Below, piece after piece: positions 23,789 through 31,964 of a DNA stretch of 64,000 nt. A model generated the notes under the pieces. It saw nothing but the letters and a program-made list of their open reading frames with translations. It was not told where the DNA came from and did no database searches. The stretch lies in assembly GCF_025567625.1 (NCBI RefSeq), contig NZ_JAOQJC010000011.1, forward strand, positions 119,944 to 183,943. The letters run 5' to 3'. The position numbers were made by a program, and so were the translations under genes. The stretch comes from Paenibacillus sp. J5C2022 (GTDB lineage: Bacteria; Bacillota; Bacilli; Paenibacillales; Paenibacillaceae). How positions within the stretch are numbered: the stretch's first letter is position 1; each line of letters opens with the position of its first letter.

Positions 23789-24514
23789 TTGAATAAAATC
23801 AACGTACTAGATCGCGGATACGTCCGCCTGGTCGACGTAATGGGTTCCGACTTGACCGTAGTCAATGCGGCCCGCGTATCCTATGCGAAGGAGTCGGCTA
23901 CACTATCCGACCGCGACCGGCGGCTAATCGCATTCCTCGCCCGCGAAGGTCATACGTCACCGTTCCGGCACGCTATCGCTCAGTTCGAAGTGTACGCGCC
24001 GTTGATGGTCGCCCGCCAATGGTGGAAATACGTTGTCGGATCGGCCCACTACGAAGGGACAGGCGATAGTCTCGACGCCTGGAACGAAAGCAGTCGTCGC
24101 TATATCACGGAGGAACTGGAATTTTACGTGCCTTCGCCGGGCGAATGGCGGTCGGCTCCGGATAATTCTAAGCAAGGTAGCGGCGAAGTGATACCGACGG
24201 AACAGGGCGAGATTGCGACGCAAGATTTACTTGATTACGTGGCGTATGGAGAGCGTTTGTACGAGCGCGCGATGAAAAGCGGAGTCTGCGCCGAACAAGC
24301 GCGACTATTCCTGCCAGCTTACGGCATGTACGTCCGGTGGTATTGGACGGCATCGCTACAATCCGTTTGTCACTTCCTCACACAGCGGCTTGAACACGAC
24401 GCACAGCGCGAGATTCAGGATTATGCGAAGGCGATATTGGCGCTAATAGAGCCGAGGTTTCCCGTTGCTATTGACGAGATTTTAACGAAGCATGACGAAA
24501 AGGGGGATGCGTAA
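23789..24514 (+). CDS. thyX: Flavin-dependent thymidylate synthase
   Basis: Encodes 241 residues from TTG, with AAGGAGGG upstream. The ThyX fold is seen in FRHAIAQFEVYAPLMVARQWW, WNESSRRY and the C-terminal YWTASLQSVCHFLTQRLEHDAQREI. The usual signature RHR-x7-S is changed: after RQWW the residues are KYVVGS. ThyX makes dTMP from dUMP using FAD and methylene-tetrahydrofolate. It completes the precursor pathway next to nrdIEF. Confidence 0.88.
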   Translation: MNKINVLDRGYVRLVDVMGSDLTVVNAARVSYAKESATLSDRDRRLIAFLAREGHTSPFRHAIAQFEVYAPLMVARQWWKYVVGSAHYEGTGDSLDAWNESSRRYITEELEFYVPSPGEWRSAPDNSKQGSGEVIPTEQGEIATQDLLDYVAYGERLYERAMKSGVCAEQARLFLPAYGMYVRWYWTASLQSVCHFLTQRLEHDAQREIQDYAKAILALIEPRFPVAIDEILTKHDEKGDA

Positions 24515-24935
24515 AGCTAACGTTATAGTGTTGATTTTAACGTTGGTGTCGGTGCTTCTTACGGTGCCACAGCCGGAACAGACCGAAGTCGTGGAAATTG
24601 CCGATGAAGGTTGGGTTACGTTTGAAGCGACCGCATACACGGCACGCTGCGACGGATGTACGGGTATCACAAAGACCGGCGTCGATATCCGCGAATCGGT
24701 AATGTACGAGGGGTTAACCGTAATCGCCGTCGATCCGGACGTGATTCCGCTAGGCTCGGCGGTGGAAATACGGCTGTCCGACGGAGCGATTATCGAAGGC
24801 ACAGCGCAAGACGTCGGGGCCGCAATTAAGGGGCGGCGGATCGATATCGCGCACGCAACGAAAAAGGCCGCGTATGCTTTCGGGCGGCAGGACGTGGAAG
24901 TACGGATTATAAACGAATATGAAGCGGAGGAATGA
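24492..24935 (+). CDS. Secreted 3D-domain protein (cell-wall hydrolase-like)
   Basis: Encodes 147 residues, overlapping thyX. The start is ATG 24492 or 24507; neither has an ideal site. A signal-peptide-like segment (NVIVLILTLVSVLLTV) is followed by a 3D domain: FEATAYTARCDGCTG, IAVDPDVIPLGS and DVGAAIKGRRIDIA, with the three Asp residues that name the domain. Such domains occur in lytic transglycosylase-like and Rpf-like wall enzymes. Its place among precursor genes is odd; it may alter the host surface. Confidence 0.75.
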   Translation: MTKRGMRKANVIVLILTLVSVLLTVPQPEQTEVVEIADEGWVTFEATAYTARCDGCTGITKTGVDIRESVMYEGLTVIAVDPDVIPLGSAVEIRLSDGAIIEGTAQDVGAAIKGRRIDIAHATKKAAYAFGRQDVEVRIINEYEAEE

Positions 24936-24938
24936 CGA

Positions 24939-26414
24939 ATGGAGAAGCGGTATCTCGTAATGGTGGCAGAGTCTAACGAATTTACAACGAAGGGCAAAAG
25001 GTATGAGATCGTAGAGGAAACGCGAAATTACTACGTAATTAACGGAGACGGTGGTCACGAACTTAGCTATTCGAAAACTCCGGACGATGAGGGCTTGTCG
25101 TACGCTACTTGGTTCGTAATCGAGGAAGACAGGGGGTTGACGAACGTTACCGTATTAAAGGACGAAGTCCTCGGCGTTGAGCGGGAATATCGCAGCGTCA
25201 GCCGGAAGGCGGCCGTGGGCGAGCGGATTAAGATCGTACTACATCTACCACTTAACAAGTATAACGTCGGAGATGTGCTTACCGTGGAGAGTGCGGTGGG
25301 GTACGGTGGAGTGAGAGGCTACGTCGTGTCATCAGAGTACGACCAGGGCATCGGAGACAACGAGTACGTCGTCCTCGAACCGACCGATATCGTACGGGTC
25401 GACGGCACCCGGTATCGAATGGTCGAACGGGCGGCAGCGGAGGGCGAGCGTATTATCGTACTTAATCCCGGAACGAGCGTTCACCGTACTGGCGATGTGC
25501 TTACGATTACGGAAGTGAACGAACACAACTCGCAGCAGACGCGCAAGGCTGGCAATGTATTCTGCGGATGGCTATATGAGCGAGAATACCGCGTACTTGA
25601 GTCGGTTTCACAGCAGAGGCCGTTAAAATCGGACCAGCCCGACCCGACCGAAGAGGCCGCCGAGTTGCTCGTACTACAGCGCCAAATCGATAAATTGACG
25701 GGAAGGTTGACGGATGCAGAAACGAAGTTGAGCGAAGCCGAAACGAAACTGGACGAGGCTGGCGCGCAACTTGACGGGCTGACCGGCACCGTGGCGAAAT
25801 TGACGGCAAGGCTATGCGGAAAGTCGGCGGAAATGACCGCTAAGGCCGACGACCGCGACGGAATCGTGGAGCGCGCGAAGGCCGACGTGGCGGAGTTGGA
25901 ATGTACGGAGCATTACGACAGATCAGGCGGCGTATCGTATTGGCCGCGTGGTTGCGAGAAACGTGGATATGGTGCTGTTCACGAAGTCGAATACGTCATC
26001 AACCGCGAGAAACGTACCGTCGTTGCACTAGTTAAGTACATCGGTGGCGGCCCTGTTAATTACCGTGGTAAGGCAAAGACTGCCCCCGGCGACTGCTTTA
26101 ACGTGTGGATCGGTAAGGCGATTGCGTTACGAAGGGCGCTCCGCCTGCCGATTCCGTCCGAGTACGTTAATGCGCCACAGCCGACGGTGCCGCGCGTGGG
26201 CGACGTTGTTACGTTTCCGGTTGACGACTGCGATGGATGGTACGGAAAAGTCACATACGAGGTTACGTCGTTGGATGAGGGCGACAATTTACGGATTCTG
26301 ACGTCAGTCCGAGGCGATAGTGTTGGTAATATGGCGAATGGCGGTGATTTGCGTAAAGGGTTCGATATCCTTGTCTTTTACGACGACAGCCGTGATGGGG
26401 CGGTGTCCGAATGA
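24939..26414 (+). CDS. SH3-like repeat and coiled-coil protein
   Basis: Encodes 491 residues; GCGGAGG precedes the ATG. Residues ~80-225 hold two copies of the unit seen in the protein encoded at 11579 (YRSVSRKAAVGERIKIV...YNVGDVLTV and YRMVERAAAEGERIIVL...RTGDVLTI). Residues ~235-320 are a coiled coil (LTDAETKLSEAETKLDEAG). The C-terminal ~170 include a DUF1874-like/viral-type stretch (EVEYVINREKRTVVALVKY) and a last beta domain (PRVGDVVTFPVDD). Function unknown. Confidence 0.6.
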   Translation: MEKRYLVMVAESNEFTTKGKRYEIVEETRNYYVINGDGGHELSYSKTPDDEGLSYATWFVIEEDRGLTNVTVLKDEVLGVEREYRSVSRKAAVGERIKIVLHLPLNKYNVGDVLTVESAVGYGGVRGYVVSSEYDQGIGDNEYVVLEPTDIVRVDGTRYRMVERAAAEGERIIVLNPGTSVHRTGDVLTITEVNEHNSQQTRKAGNVFCGWLYEREYRVLESVSQQRPLKSDQPDPTEEAAELLVLQRQIDKLTGRLTDAETKLSEAETKLDEAGAQLDGLTGTVAKLTARLCGKSAEMTAKADDRDGIVERAKADVAELECTEHYDRSGGVSYWPRGCEKRGYGAVHEVEYVINREKRTVVALVKYIGGGPVNYRGKAKTAPGDCFNVWIGKAIALRRALRLPIPSEYVNAPQPTVPRVGDVVTFPVDDCDGWYGKVTYEVTSLDEGDNLRILTSVRGDSVGNMANGGDLRKGFDILVFYDDSRDGAVSE

Positions 26415-26614
26415 GGCTGTATGCGATTATGGACCGAAAGACAGGCGAAGTCGTCCGCGATAAAACGTATGTTAAGTTATCGTCGGCAAAATTAGCACTA
26501 CGTTACCATTACGGCACCCGAACGGAAAAGTACGGAATTGGATACGTTGAGCGCGCGATAAAGCTTGCGTGGATCATCGACGATAACGATGAATGGACGG
26601 AGGTGTTCGAATGA
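26411..26614 (+). CDS. Small hypothetical protein
   Basis: Encodes 67 residues; the ATG overlaps the previous stop by ATGA, and its own stop overlaps the kinase gene. The sequence is mixed alpha/beta (YAIMDRKTGEVVRDKTYVKLSSAK). It resembles small phage proteins of unknown role. Confidence 0.55.
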   Translation: MRLYAIMDRKTGEVVRDKTYVKLSSAKLALRYHYGTRTEKYGIGYVERAIKLAWIIDDNDEWTEVFE

Positions 26615-27207
26615 GTTTACCGACTGGCGTTGCAAGGCCGAATATTGCCCTTACGGGACCGCTCCGCTCCGGCAAAGACGAAATAGGCAATCGTCTTTGT
26701 CAGCGGCATGGCTACGTACGGTTCGCGTTCGGCGACGGAATCAAGGACGTGTGCAGACGCTTATATCCGGACCGATTCGCAGACAAAGCCGGTAACAGGA
26801 AAAAGCCCCGAGCGTTGCTTCAGGGCGTGGGGCAGGCGCTTCGCCAATTCGACGAAGACATATGGGTGCGGCAATGTTTCGCGGAAATCGAAGACTCGCA
26901 GGGAATTGCGGGCCACTACGGGATAGTCGAGCGCGCCGTAATCACCGACCTACGCCAGCCGAACGAGTACGAGCGGTGTCGTGCGGAAGGCTTCGTCATC
27001 ATCCGTGTAAAGGCGGCGGCCGGGCTTCGCATTCAGCGAGCGGTCGAATCGTCCGATACGTTTGCGGCCGCCGATTTAACGCATGAGACGGAGCAGCATA
27101 CGGACGGCTTCGACGTGGACTATGAGATTGTAAACGACGGGACGTTGGACGAGTTGTACAGGCGTGTAGACGAGCTTATGACGGAAATTGACGGAGGTGC
27201 CTCGTGA
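26611..27207 (+). CDS. Deoxynucleoside monophosphate kinase
   Basis: Encodes 198 residues. The ATG at 26611 has GGAGGTG upstream and is preferred over an in-frame ATG at 26593. The P-loop is GPLRSGKDEIGNRL (~15-28), as in phage dNMP kinases and dephospho-CoA-kinase-like folds. VITDLRQPNEYE is the conserved middle motif. It would phosphorylate dNMPs made by ThyX and host nucleases to dNDPs. It is co-transcribed with the methyltransferase that follows. Confidence 0.8.
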   Translation: MSLPTGVARPNIALTGPLRSGKDEIGNRLCQRHGYVRFAFGDGIKDVCRRLYPDRFADKAGNRKKPRALLQGVGQALRQFDEDIWVRQCFAEIEDSQGIAGHYGIVERAVITDLRQPNEYERCRAEGFVIIRVKAAAGLRIQRAVESSDTFAAADLTHETEQHTDGFDVDYEIVNDGTLDELYRRVDELMTEIDGGAS

Positions 27208-27638
27208 ATACAGCGGTATTATTTTCATCCGAAACTGATTTGTGGCCGACTCCACAAACGTTTTACGACGATCTTCATGCGGAGTTTAACTTTACGTTAG
27301 ACCCTTGCGCAACGACCGACAACGCAAAATGTCCGATATTCTTCACGAAGGAAGACGACGGACTCATGCAAGAATGGGCGACTCATACGGTATTTATGAA
27401 TCCGCCGTACGGTCGCGAAATTGCGAACTGGATTCGCAAAGCGTACGAAGAGTCTCGGAAAGGCGCAACCGTAGTTTGTCTCGTTCCGGCAAGAACGGAT
27501 ACGCGGTGGTTTCACGACTATGTTTACGGTAAGGCTGAAGAGATCCGATTCGTAAAGGGACGATTAAAGTTCGGCGACGCTAAAAACTCTGCACCGTTTC
27601 CATCAATGGTCGTAGTTTTCCGGGGAGTGCCGAAATAG
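27204..27638 (+). CDS. Phage adenine-N6 methyltransferase (Dam-like, PF05869 type)
   Basis: Encodes 144 residues from GTG after GGAGGTG. It shows DLWPTPQTFYDDL, LDPCAT and FMNPPYGREIANWIRKA, the signature of the short phage N6-adenine methyltransferase family, plus VCLVPARTDTRWFHDY. It is about the usual length. It overlaps the kinase gene by four bases. Confidence 0.88.
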   Translation: MNTAVLFSSETDLWPTPQTFYDDLHAEFNFTLDPCATTDNAKCPIFFTKEDDGLMQEWATHTVFMNPPYGREIANWIRKAYEESRKGATVVCLVPARTDTRWFHDYVYGKAEEIRFVKGRLKFGDAKNSAPFPSMVVVFRGVPK

Positions 27639-27645
27639 GCAATCA

Positions 27646-27984
27646 CTACTCTTCTGTTTCGCTAACAAACACGAGCCAACCGTCCTGCTCTGCGGCAAAC
27701 ACGAAGCGGCCGCGCTCCGCCGTTAGCTTCGTCTTGTTATAAAAACGACTGGCCGATATGTATCCGCGCTTATCTACGTTCGCCGCCGTCGGGTCGGACG
27801 AACTGGCGGACTGTCGGAGGGCAATTGCGCGGGCGTTCGAGTCGTATCCGAGGGCGACGCGATTACCGGCATCAAGTCCGTACAATTTTACGAAATCGGC
27901 CGAGAGCCTCAGCCGTTTGTGCTTGTCGGTGGCGACGTATAGCGTGACGAGCGGTATTGCATCGATATTAAAACGTTTTGACAC
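27646..27984 (-). CDS. Possible AbrB-like DNA-binding regulator
   Basis: Encodes 112 residues from GTG with GGAGCTG upstream. The segment LRLSADFVKLYGLDAGNRVALGY is like the swapped-hairpin AbrB fold (a strand, a short helix, G-x-RV-x-LGY), and a second half may repeat it. It lies alone on the minus strand between two methyltransferase genes. Probably a regulator; the family call is tentative. Confidence 0.55.
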   Translation of the reverse strand: MSKRFNIDAIPLVTLYVATDKHKRLRLSADFVKLYGLDAGNRVALGYDSNARAIALRQSASSSDPTAANVDKRGYISASRFYNKTKLTAERGRFVFAAEQDGWLVFVSETEE

Positions 27985-28074
27985 GGGATCAGCTCCGATA
28001 TTTAACGAGTTACTAACGCAATTATAACGTTAGCGCTCCGCTAATACAACAATAAACGGTAGGAGGCGGTTTTA

Positions 28075-29628
28075 ATTACGAAGGCACAATTTAAATATAT
28101 CGAATTGTTCGCGGGGATCGGCGGATTCCGGCAGGCGTTGGATGCGCTGGGCGGAGAGTGCGTATTCGCTTCCGAAATCGATAAGTTTGCGGCGCAATCG
28201 TATAAAGCGCTGTATAACGGAGCGCAGGAACTACATGGAGATATTACGGCTATCGCGGCGGCCGATATACCGGATCATGACATATTGGTCGGCGGATTCC
28301 CGTGCCAAGCGTTTTCTGTCGCGGGTCAACGTAAGGGATTCGAAGATACGCGGGGTACGTTGTTCTTCGAAATCGCCCGTATAGCAGCCGAAAAGAAACC
28401 CCGTTTACTTCTGTTAGAGAACGTTAAGGGCTTGCTATCGCACGATAAGGGTCGGACATTCGACGTCATGTGTGCGGCGCTTAACGATATAGGCTACGCA
28501 ATCGATTTCCGCGTGCTTAATAGCAAAAACTTTTCCGTACCGCAGAACCGTGAGCGGATATTTATCGTAGCCAGCCGTGACGCCGCGTACGAGCCGTGGA
28601 ATATCGGAAAAGGCAACGATGTTGTGACGAAGGCGAAACGTAGAGCGGCCGAAGCTGGCGTGCGGACGTTTAACTTCGATTGGCCAGAGATCAGCACAGT
28701 AACAAGTCGGTTGCGCGACGTGCTGGAACCGAATGTTGACGAGAAATACTATTTATCCGAAGAGAAGACGGCGAAGTTGTTGGCGCAACTTAACGAACGT
28801 ATAGATTACACGGAGCCAATCGTTTATGGGTCGCTCGAACACTACGGCAACGATCAAATGAGTCGTATTTATTCCGTTAATGGCGTTGCGCCTACGATTA
28901 CGGTAGTTAGCGGCGGCGGGCGTGAACAGAAGATTGCAGAACCGCAGGAAGTCAACGAAGGATGTGGGTTATCGTATGCGTTAACGGCGTCCTACGGGCA
29001 CAAGACGCAGTTGACCGAAAAGACGCTTGGCAAGAAGCGGTTGACGTACGTAGGCGAACCGCAGATCGAAAAAGTCGGACAGATACCATCAGATAGCGGA
29101 CAGACGGGCGGAGTTTACGGAACAGACGGAATCGCGCCGACTTGCTTGAATCAGCACGGAAACGCGGTAACGAAGGTTGTGGTCGTCGGCAATACTAATC
29201 CGTCGGGGCGCGGGATGAACGGGAGTGTCTACGATTCGAACGGACTCAGTCCGACGCTTACGACGAATAAAGGCGAAGGCGTGAAAGTCACCGAGTTTTC
29301 TGACGGTTCCGGCATTGCGTACTGCGTTCAAGCTACTTACGCAAAAGGTACGTCGCCGGGCGATGTCGGCAAAGGGCGGAGGACTCATGTTATCGAAAGA
29401 TCCCTCTACCGCATCCGTAAACTCACGCCGCTCGAATGCTGGCGGTTGCAAGGGTTTAGCGATAGCTCGCACGAAACCGTAAAAGCGGCGGGCGTGTCCG
29501 ATAGCCAACGTTACAAGCAGGCGGGAAATGCCGTTACGGTTAGCGTAATTGCGGCAATAGGCAAGCCGTTAATCGCGATGTTAAACGAAAAAATGACGAA
29601 GGATGACGAAAGAGAGGCGGCTTTATAG
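28075..29628 (+). CDS. DNA cytosine-C5 methyltransferase (ATT start)
   Basis: About 517 residues. AGGAGG is followed by ATT ACG at 28075; the first usual start (TTG 28105) would begin inside motif I, leaving only its FAGIGGF core, while the upstream frame supplies KYIEL as in relatives. Motif IV is VGGFPCQAFSVAG with the catalytic Cys; motif VI is LLLENVKG; motif VIII has QNRERIFIVA; and the end is RYKQAGNAVTVSVI. Between VIII and IX are repeats of the G-x-APT or LSPTLTT type, common in prophage enzymes. Probably anti-restriction. Confidence 0.9.
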   Translation: MTKAQFKYIELFAGIGGFRQALDALGGECVFASEIDKFAAQSYKALYNGAQELHGDITAIAAADIPDHDILVGGFPCQAFSVAGQRKGFEDTRGTLFFEIARIAAEKKPRLLLLENVKGLLSHDKGRTFDVMCAALNDIGYAIDFRVLNSKNFSVPQNRERIFIVASRDAAYEPWNIGKGNDVVTKAKRRAAEAGVRTFNFDWPEISTVTSRLRDVLEPNVDEKYYLSEEKTAKLLAQLNERIDYTEPIVYGSLEHYGNDQMSRIYSVNGVAPTITVVSGGGREQKIAEPQEVNEGCGLSYALTASYGHKTQLTEKTLGKKRLTYVGEPQIEKVGQIPSDSGQTGGVYGTDGIAPTCLNQHGNAVTKVVVVGNTNPSGRGMNGSVYDSNGLSPTLTTNKGEGVKVTEFSDGSGIAYCVQATYAKGTSPGDVGKGRRTHVIERSLYRIRKLTPLECWRLQGFSDSSHETVKAAGVSDSQRYKQAGNAVTVSVIAAIGKPLIAMLNEKMTKDDEREAAL

Positions 29629-29759
29629 TGATATACACGGATAACAAGGACTTCTACCCGAAGCCCGCGAACTGGCCGAACGCAAACGCCAATCAGCGGA
29701 AGCTTTCGCGACGTGGGACGGAGTCATTACGGAGGGGGATGCGGAATGAACAACACTAA
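29628..29759 (+). CDS. Small hypothetical protein
   Basis: A 43-residue frame starts with GTG overlapping the methyltransferase stop, after a GAGAGGCGG site. The sequence is Asn/Pro/Arg-rich (PKPANWPNANANQRK). It overlaps the following gene's start. Short, so moderately uncertain. Confidence 0.4.
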   Translation: MIYTDNKDFYPKPANWPNANANQRKLSRRGTESLRRGMRNEQH

Positions 29760-29976
29760 AGGGTACGAAATGACGGTAAAGGTAACGGCGCGGACGGCCG
29801 TATACGGTGAAGAGGCGGAGTACTGGGCGGGATTGACGGACGTGCAGCGCGGCATGATGATGGGCGAAGTAAAGGCGGAGGTCAGGCGTTATTTTACCGA
29901 AGAATTGGACGGCGGATCGGAACAACTCGATATAAACGTCGAAGTTACGGAAGTAGAAACGGAGGTGTCCGAATAG
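29746..29976 (+). CDS. Small hypothetical protein
   Basis: Encodes 76 residues. ACGGAGGGGG lies before ATG 29746, which is preferred to a longer frame from 29713. The product is acidic with alternating strands at the end (INVEVTEVETEV). It directly precedes the sigma-like regulator. Function unknown. Confidence 0.5.
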   Translation: MNNTKGYEMTVKVTARTAVYGEEAEYWAGLTDVQRGMMMGEVKAEVRRYFTEELDGGSEQLDINVEVTEVETEVSE

Positions 29977-30378
29977 ATGGGCGCATGCAACGTTGATTTA
30001 ACGAAGCAGACACGAAAGTACACGGAAACCTATTCGCTTTCTTCGGCCGCTGGCGTTAAAGCATTGCTCCGCGATCGGCACCGGATAGCGGCCCGCCGAT
30101 TCAAGGGCGATACGGCCGCGTCCGATATTTTGATCGATTTGCATTCCGCTATCAACTCCGCCGGGCTGACGGACAGGCAAACAGAGGCGCTAGCGTGGGT
30201 ATACGGGGCTGACATTACGCTGGAGAAGGCGGGCGAAATCATGGGCTGTACGAAGCAGGGCGTTAAAGCCTTCGTGGATGGCGCGGCCGGTCGGATAGCT
30301 GACGTATTTAAACGTTGGGAGTACGGGGAAATTGCGGTAGAGATCGAAGCCGAAGGGGATGGCGCAGAGGATGAATAA
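29977..30378 (+). CDS. Sigma region-4-like transcriptional regulator
   Basis: Encodes 133 residues. The C-terminal half is a helix-turn-helix of the sigma-70 region 4 kind: LTDRQTEALAWVYGADITLEKAGEIMGCTKQGVKAFV. Proteins of this size and position in Bacillota phages (ArpU or RinA-like) often activate late operons. It lies before the late genes, so late activation is a reasonable inference. Confidence 0.65.
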   Translation: MGACNVDLTKQTRKYTETYSLSSAAGVKALLRDRHRIAARRFKGDTAASDILIDLHSAINSAGLTDRQTEALAWVYGADITLEKAGEIMGCTKQGVKAFVDGAAGRIADVFKRWEYGEIAVEIEAEGDGAEDE

Positions 30379-30883
30379 GGATCAATTTGCCGCGGCCGTA
30401 ACGGAATTAATAGCACAAGGAATCGACGATAGAGCGGAACGTATCGAAGCCGTACGGACGCTTACGGATAAGTATATATCCGCAACGGGCGAAACGCCGG
30501 ATACTAAGCAGCTCGAGCGGCTGGCGGACTATATCTTGCGCGAAGAGTTGACGAGTATGGATACGCATAAAGTACAGCACGAAGAATATCCGTTTTTGAG
30601 CGAGCATCAATTTGACCGCCGCCACCGCCGCGAAGTATCCTTATGGGTTGCGGAAAATCTCGGGGCCGACGGACAGGATCATAAGCCGAAGAAAAAGCGG
30701 ATGCGTAGCAAATGGGAGCATACGTTCATGGATCGCGGTATTCGGATTGACAACCGCGCTAGAAAGGCGCAATACCGGCGTGATACTGCGCCCGGCCCGG
30801 TAATTACTACGATGTCGGAGCCGTTCGTTATGGCGCGGAAGCAGGCGGCCCGCTGGCGTGATTCGCTGAGTCTCGTATACTAG
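30371..30883 (+). CDS. Hypothetical basic protein
   Basis: About 170 residues. Starts at 30359 and 30371 are both possible, since the GAAGGGG site lies next to the first and 12 bases from the second. The C-terminal half is strongly basic (KPKKKRMRSKWEH, RARKAQYRRD), suggesting nucleic-acid binding. It ends convergently with the yolD-like gene, overlapping it by four bases. Family not recognised. Confidence 0.55.
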   Translation: MNKDQFAAAVTELIAQGIDDRAERIEAVRTLTDKYISATGETPDTKQLERLADYILREELTSMDTHKVQHEEYPFLSEHQFDRRHRREVSLWVAENLGADGQDHKPKKKRMRSKWEHTFMDRGIRIDNRARKAQYRRDTAPGPVITTMSEPFVMARKQAARWRDSLSLVY

Positions 30884-31206
30884 CCGACGCCGATTACGTC
30901 ATTCAGTCGGAACCATTCGCCATCGATCATAACGCGGCGGCCGTACGTATCAATTCGCTCGACAACGCCGACGGCCCGTAACTCCTCGTACTTATCGTAA
31001 ATATGCAGCGATATGCTAACCTTTTCGTTAAATGACTCCGCTATGGCGCGTTCGATGTCTTCGATGGCATCGCCGTCCAATAGCGGTTTTTTCTTTGCGC
31101 TAAGTTCCCGACGTTGTTCGTTTAAGGCCCGGATATGCTCCGGCAGCATCATGCGCGACGATTCCCACAATCCGTTACCTTCGAGTTTCTTACGTTGATT
31201 TAGCAC
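30880..31206 (-). CDS. YolD-like protein
   Basis: Encodes 108 residues from GTG at 31206, which has AAGGAG eight bases upstream; a longer frame upstream lacks a site. YolD features are GLWESSRMMLPEHIRAL near the start, a Lys/Leu-rich linker, then NEKVSISLHIYDKYEELRAVGVVERID and the closing FRLNDVIGVG. YolD proteins are often paired with UvrX-type DNA polymerases and tied to DNA damage responses; no such partner is visible here. It is the last gene of a minus-strand block. Confidence 0.75.
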   Translation of the reverse strand: MLNQRKKLEGNGLWESSRMMLPEHIRALNEQRRELSAKKKPLLDGDAIEDIERAIAESFNEKVSISLHIYDKYEELRAVGVVERIDTYGRRVMIDGEWFRLNDVIGVG

Positions 31207-31211
31207 TGTTA

Positions 31212-31448
31212 TCACTCCTTCAACGCAAGTATAGCGGAACGTGCGTTCGTATTCAAGGGCCAAGCATACTGAAACGTGCAATTTTCGATTACAAAATACT
31301 CGTCGCGGATTTTAACGTCGCTATCCGTGATCTCGGAAATGCGGCCGCTACCGATTAGTTCCCCGTCTTGGAATACGAGAATAACGGCCCGATCGAGCGC
31401 GGCCGTATGAAAGTGGATCGGCGATATTAACGTGCGTGTTTTCGTCAT
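31212..31448 (-). CDS. Small beta-rich hypothetical protein
   Basis: Encodes 78 residues; GAGGTG lies seven bases before the ATG. The middle (AVILVFQDGELIGSGRISEITDSDVKI) looks like a small beta-barrel. It is five bases upstream of the yolD-like gene and would be translated with it. Function unknown. Confidence 0.55.
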   Translation of the reverse strand: MTKTRTLISPIHFHTAALDRAVILVFQDGELIGSGRISEITDSDVKIRDEYFVIENCTFQYAWPLNTNARSAILALKE

Positions 31449-31464
31449 TGTTCGTCACCTCGGC

Positions 31465-31489
31465 AAAAAGCCCGCCAATTACGACGGGC
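31465..31489 (-). terminator. Intrinsic terminator after hicB
   Basis: On the minus strand GCCCG (31485-31489) pairs with CGGGC (31470-31474) around a ten-base loop and is followed by TTTTT (31465-31469). It would end the hicAB transcript before the yolD pair. Confidence 0.6.
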
Positions 31490-31513
31490 ATATTCGGTAC
31501 TTCGATACTTCCG

Positions 31514-31921
31514 TTACTTGACGTCAAGGTACGATTTCAGCGCGTCCTGGAGTATACGCGAGAAGTTAACGTTATTCTCGACGGCCAATTCGTCGAGCCA
31601 TTTCGGAATCGTTAACGTTTTCTTGACGGCCTTCTGCTCCATTTCGTCGCGGAATGGCGGCATCCACGCTTCGACGAGGACGACCGCCTGGTTATCGCCG
31701 ACTTTCACGTCGATGGTACGGGACGCAGCCGGTATTCCGTCGCCGTCCGATTCCATACCGTAAAGGTGAAGCGCCATGCATTCGCGCGCCATACGCAGCG
31801 CTTCTTCGTCTGTATCGCCACATGTAAATGCGCCGGGCAAATCGGGGAACTCGACGGAAATGCCGTCCGGTTCGTAGCTGAATATTGCCGGATAGATATA
31901 GCGGTCTTTCGGCTTGCTCAC
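31514..31921 (-). CDS. hicB: HicB-family antitoxin
   Basis: Encodes 135 residues. The GTG at 31921 is best placed for its GGAGAG site. The HicB fold is seen in YPAIFSYEPDGISVEFPDLPGAFTCGDTDEEALRMARECM, followed by a C-terminal ribbon-helix-helix (TIPKWLDELAVENNVNFSRILQDAL). It would bind and block HicA and repress the operon by binding the palindromes at 32188-32234. It lies directly downstream of hicA. Confidence 0.88.
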   Translation of the reverse strand: MSKPKDRYIYPAIFSYEPDGISVEFPDLPGAFTCGDTDEEALRMARECMALHLYGMESDGDGIPAASRTIDVKVGDNQAVVLVEAWMPPFRDEMEQKAVKKTLTIPKWLDELAVENNVNFSRILQDALKSYLDVK

Positions 31922-31964
31922 GTTCTTCACTCTCCGTTCTATGTTATTCCTTGAGCGAAGGGGG

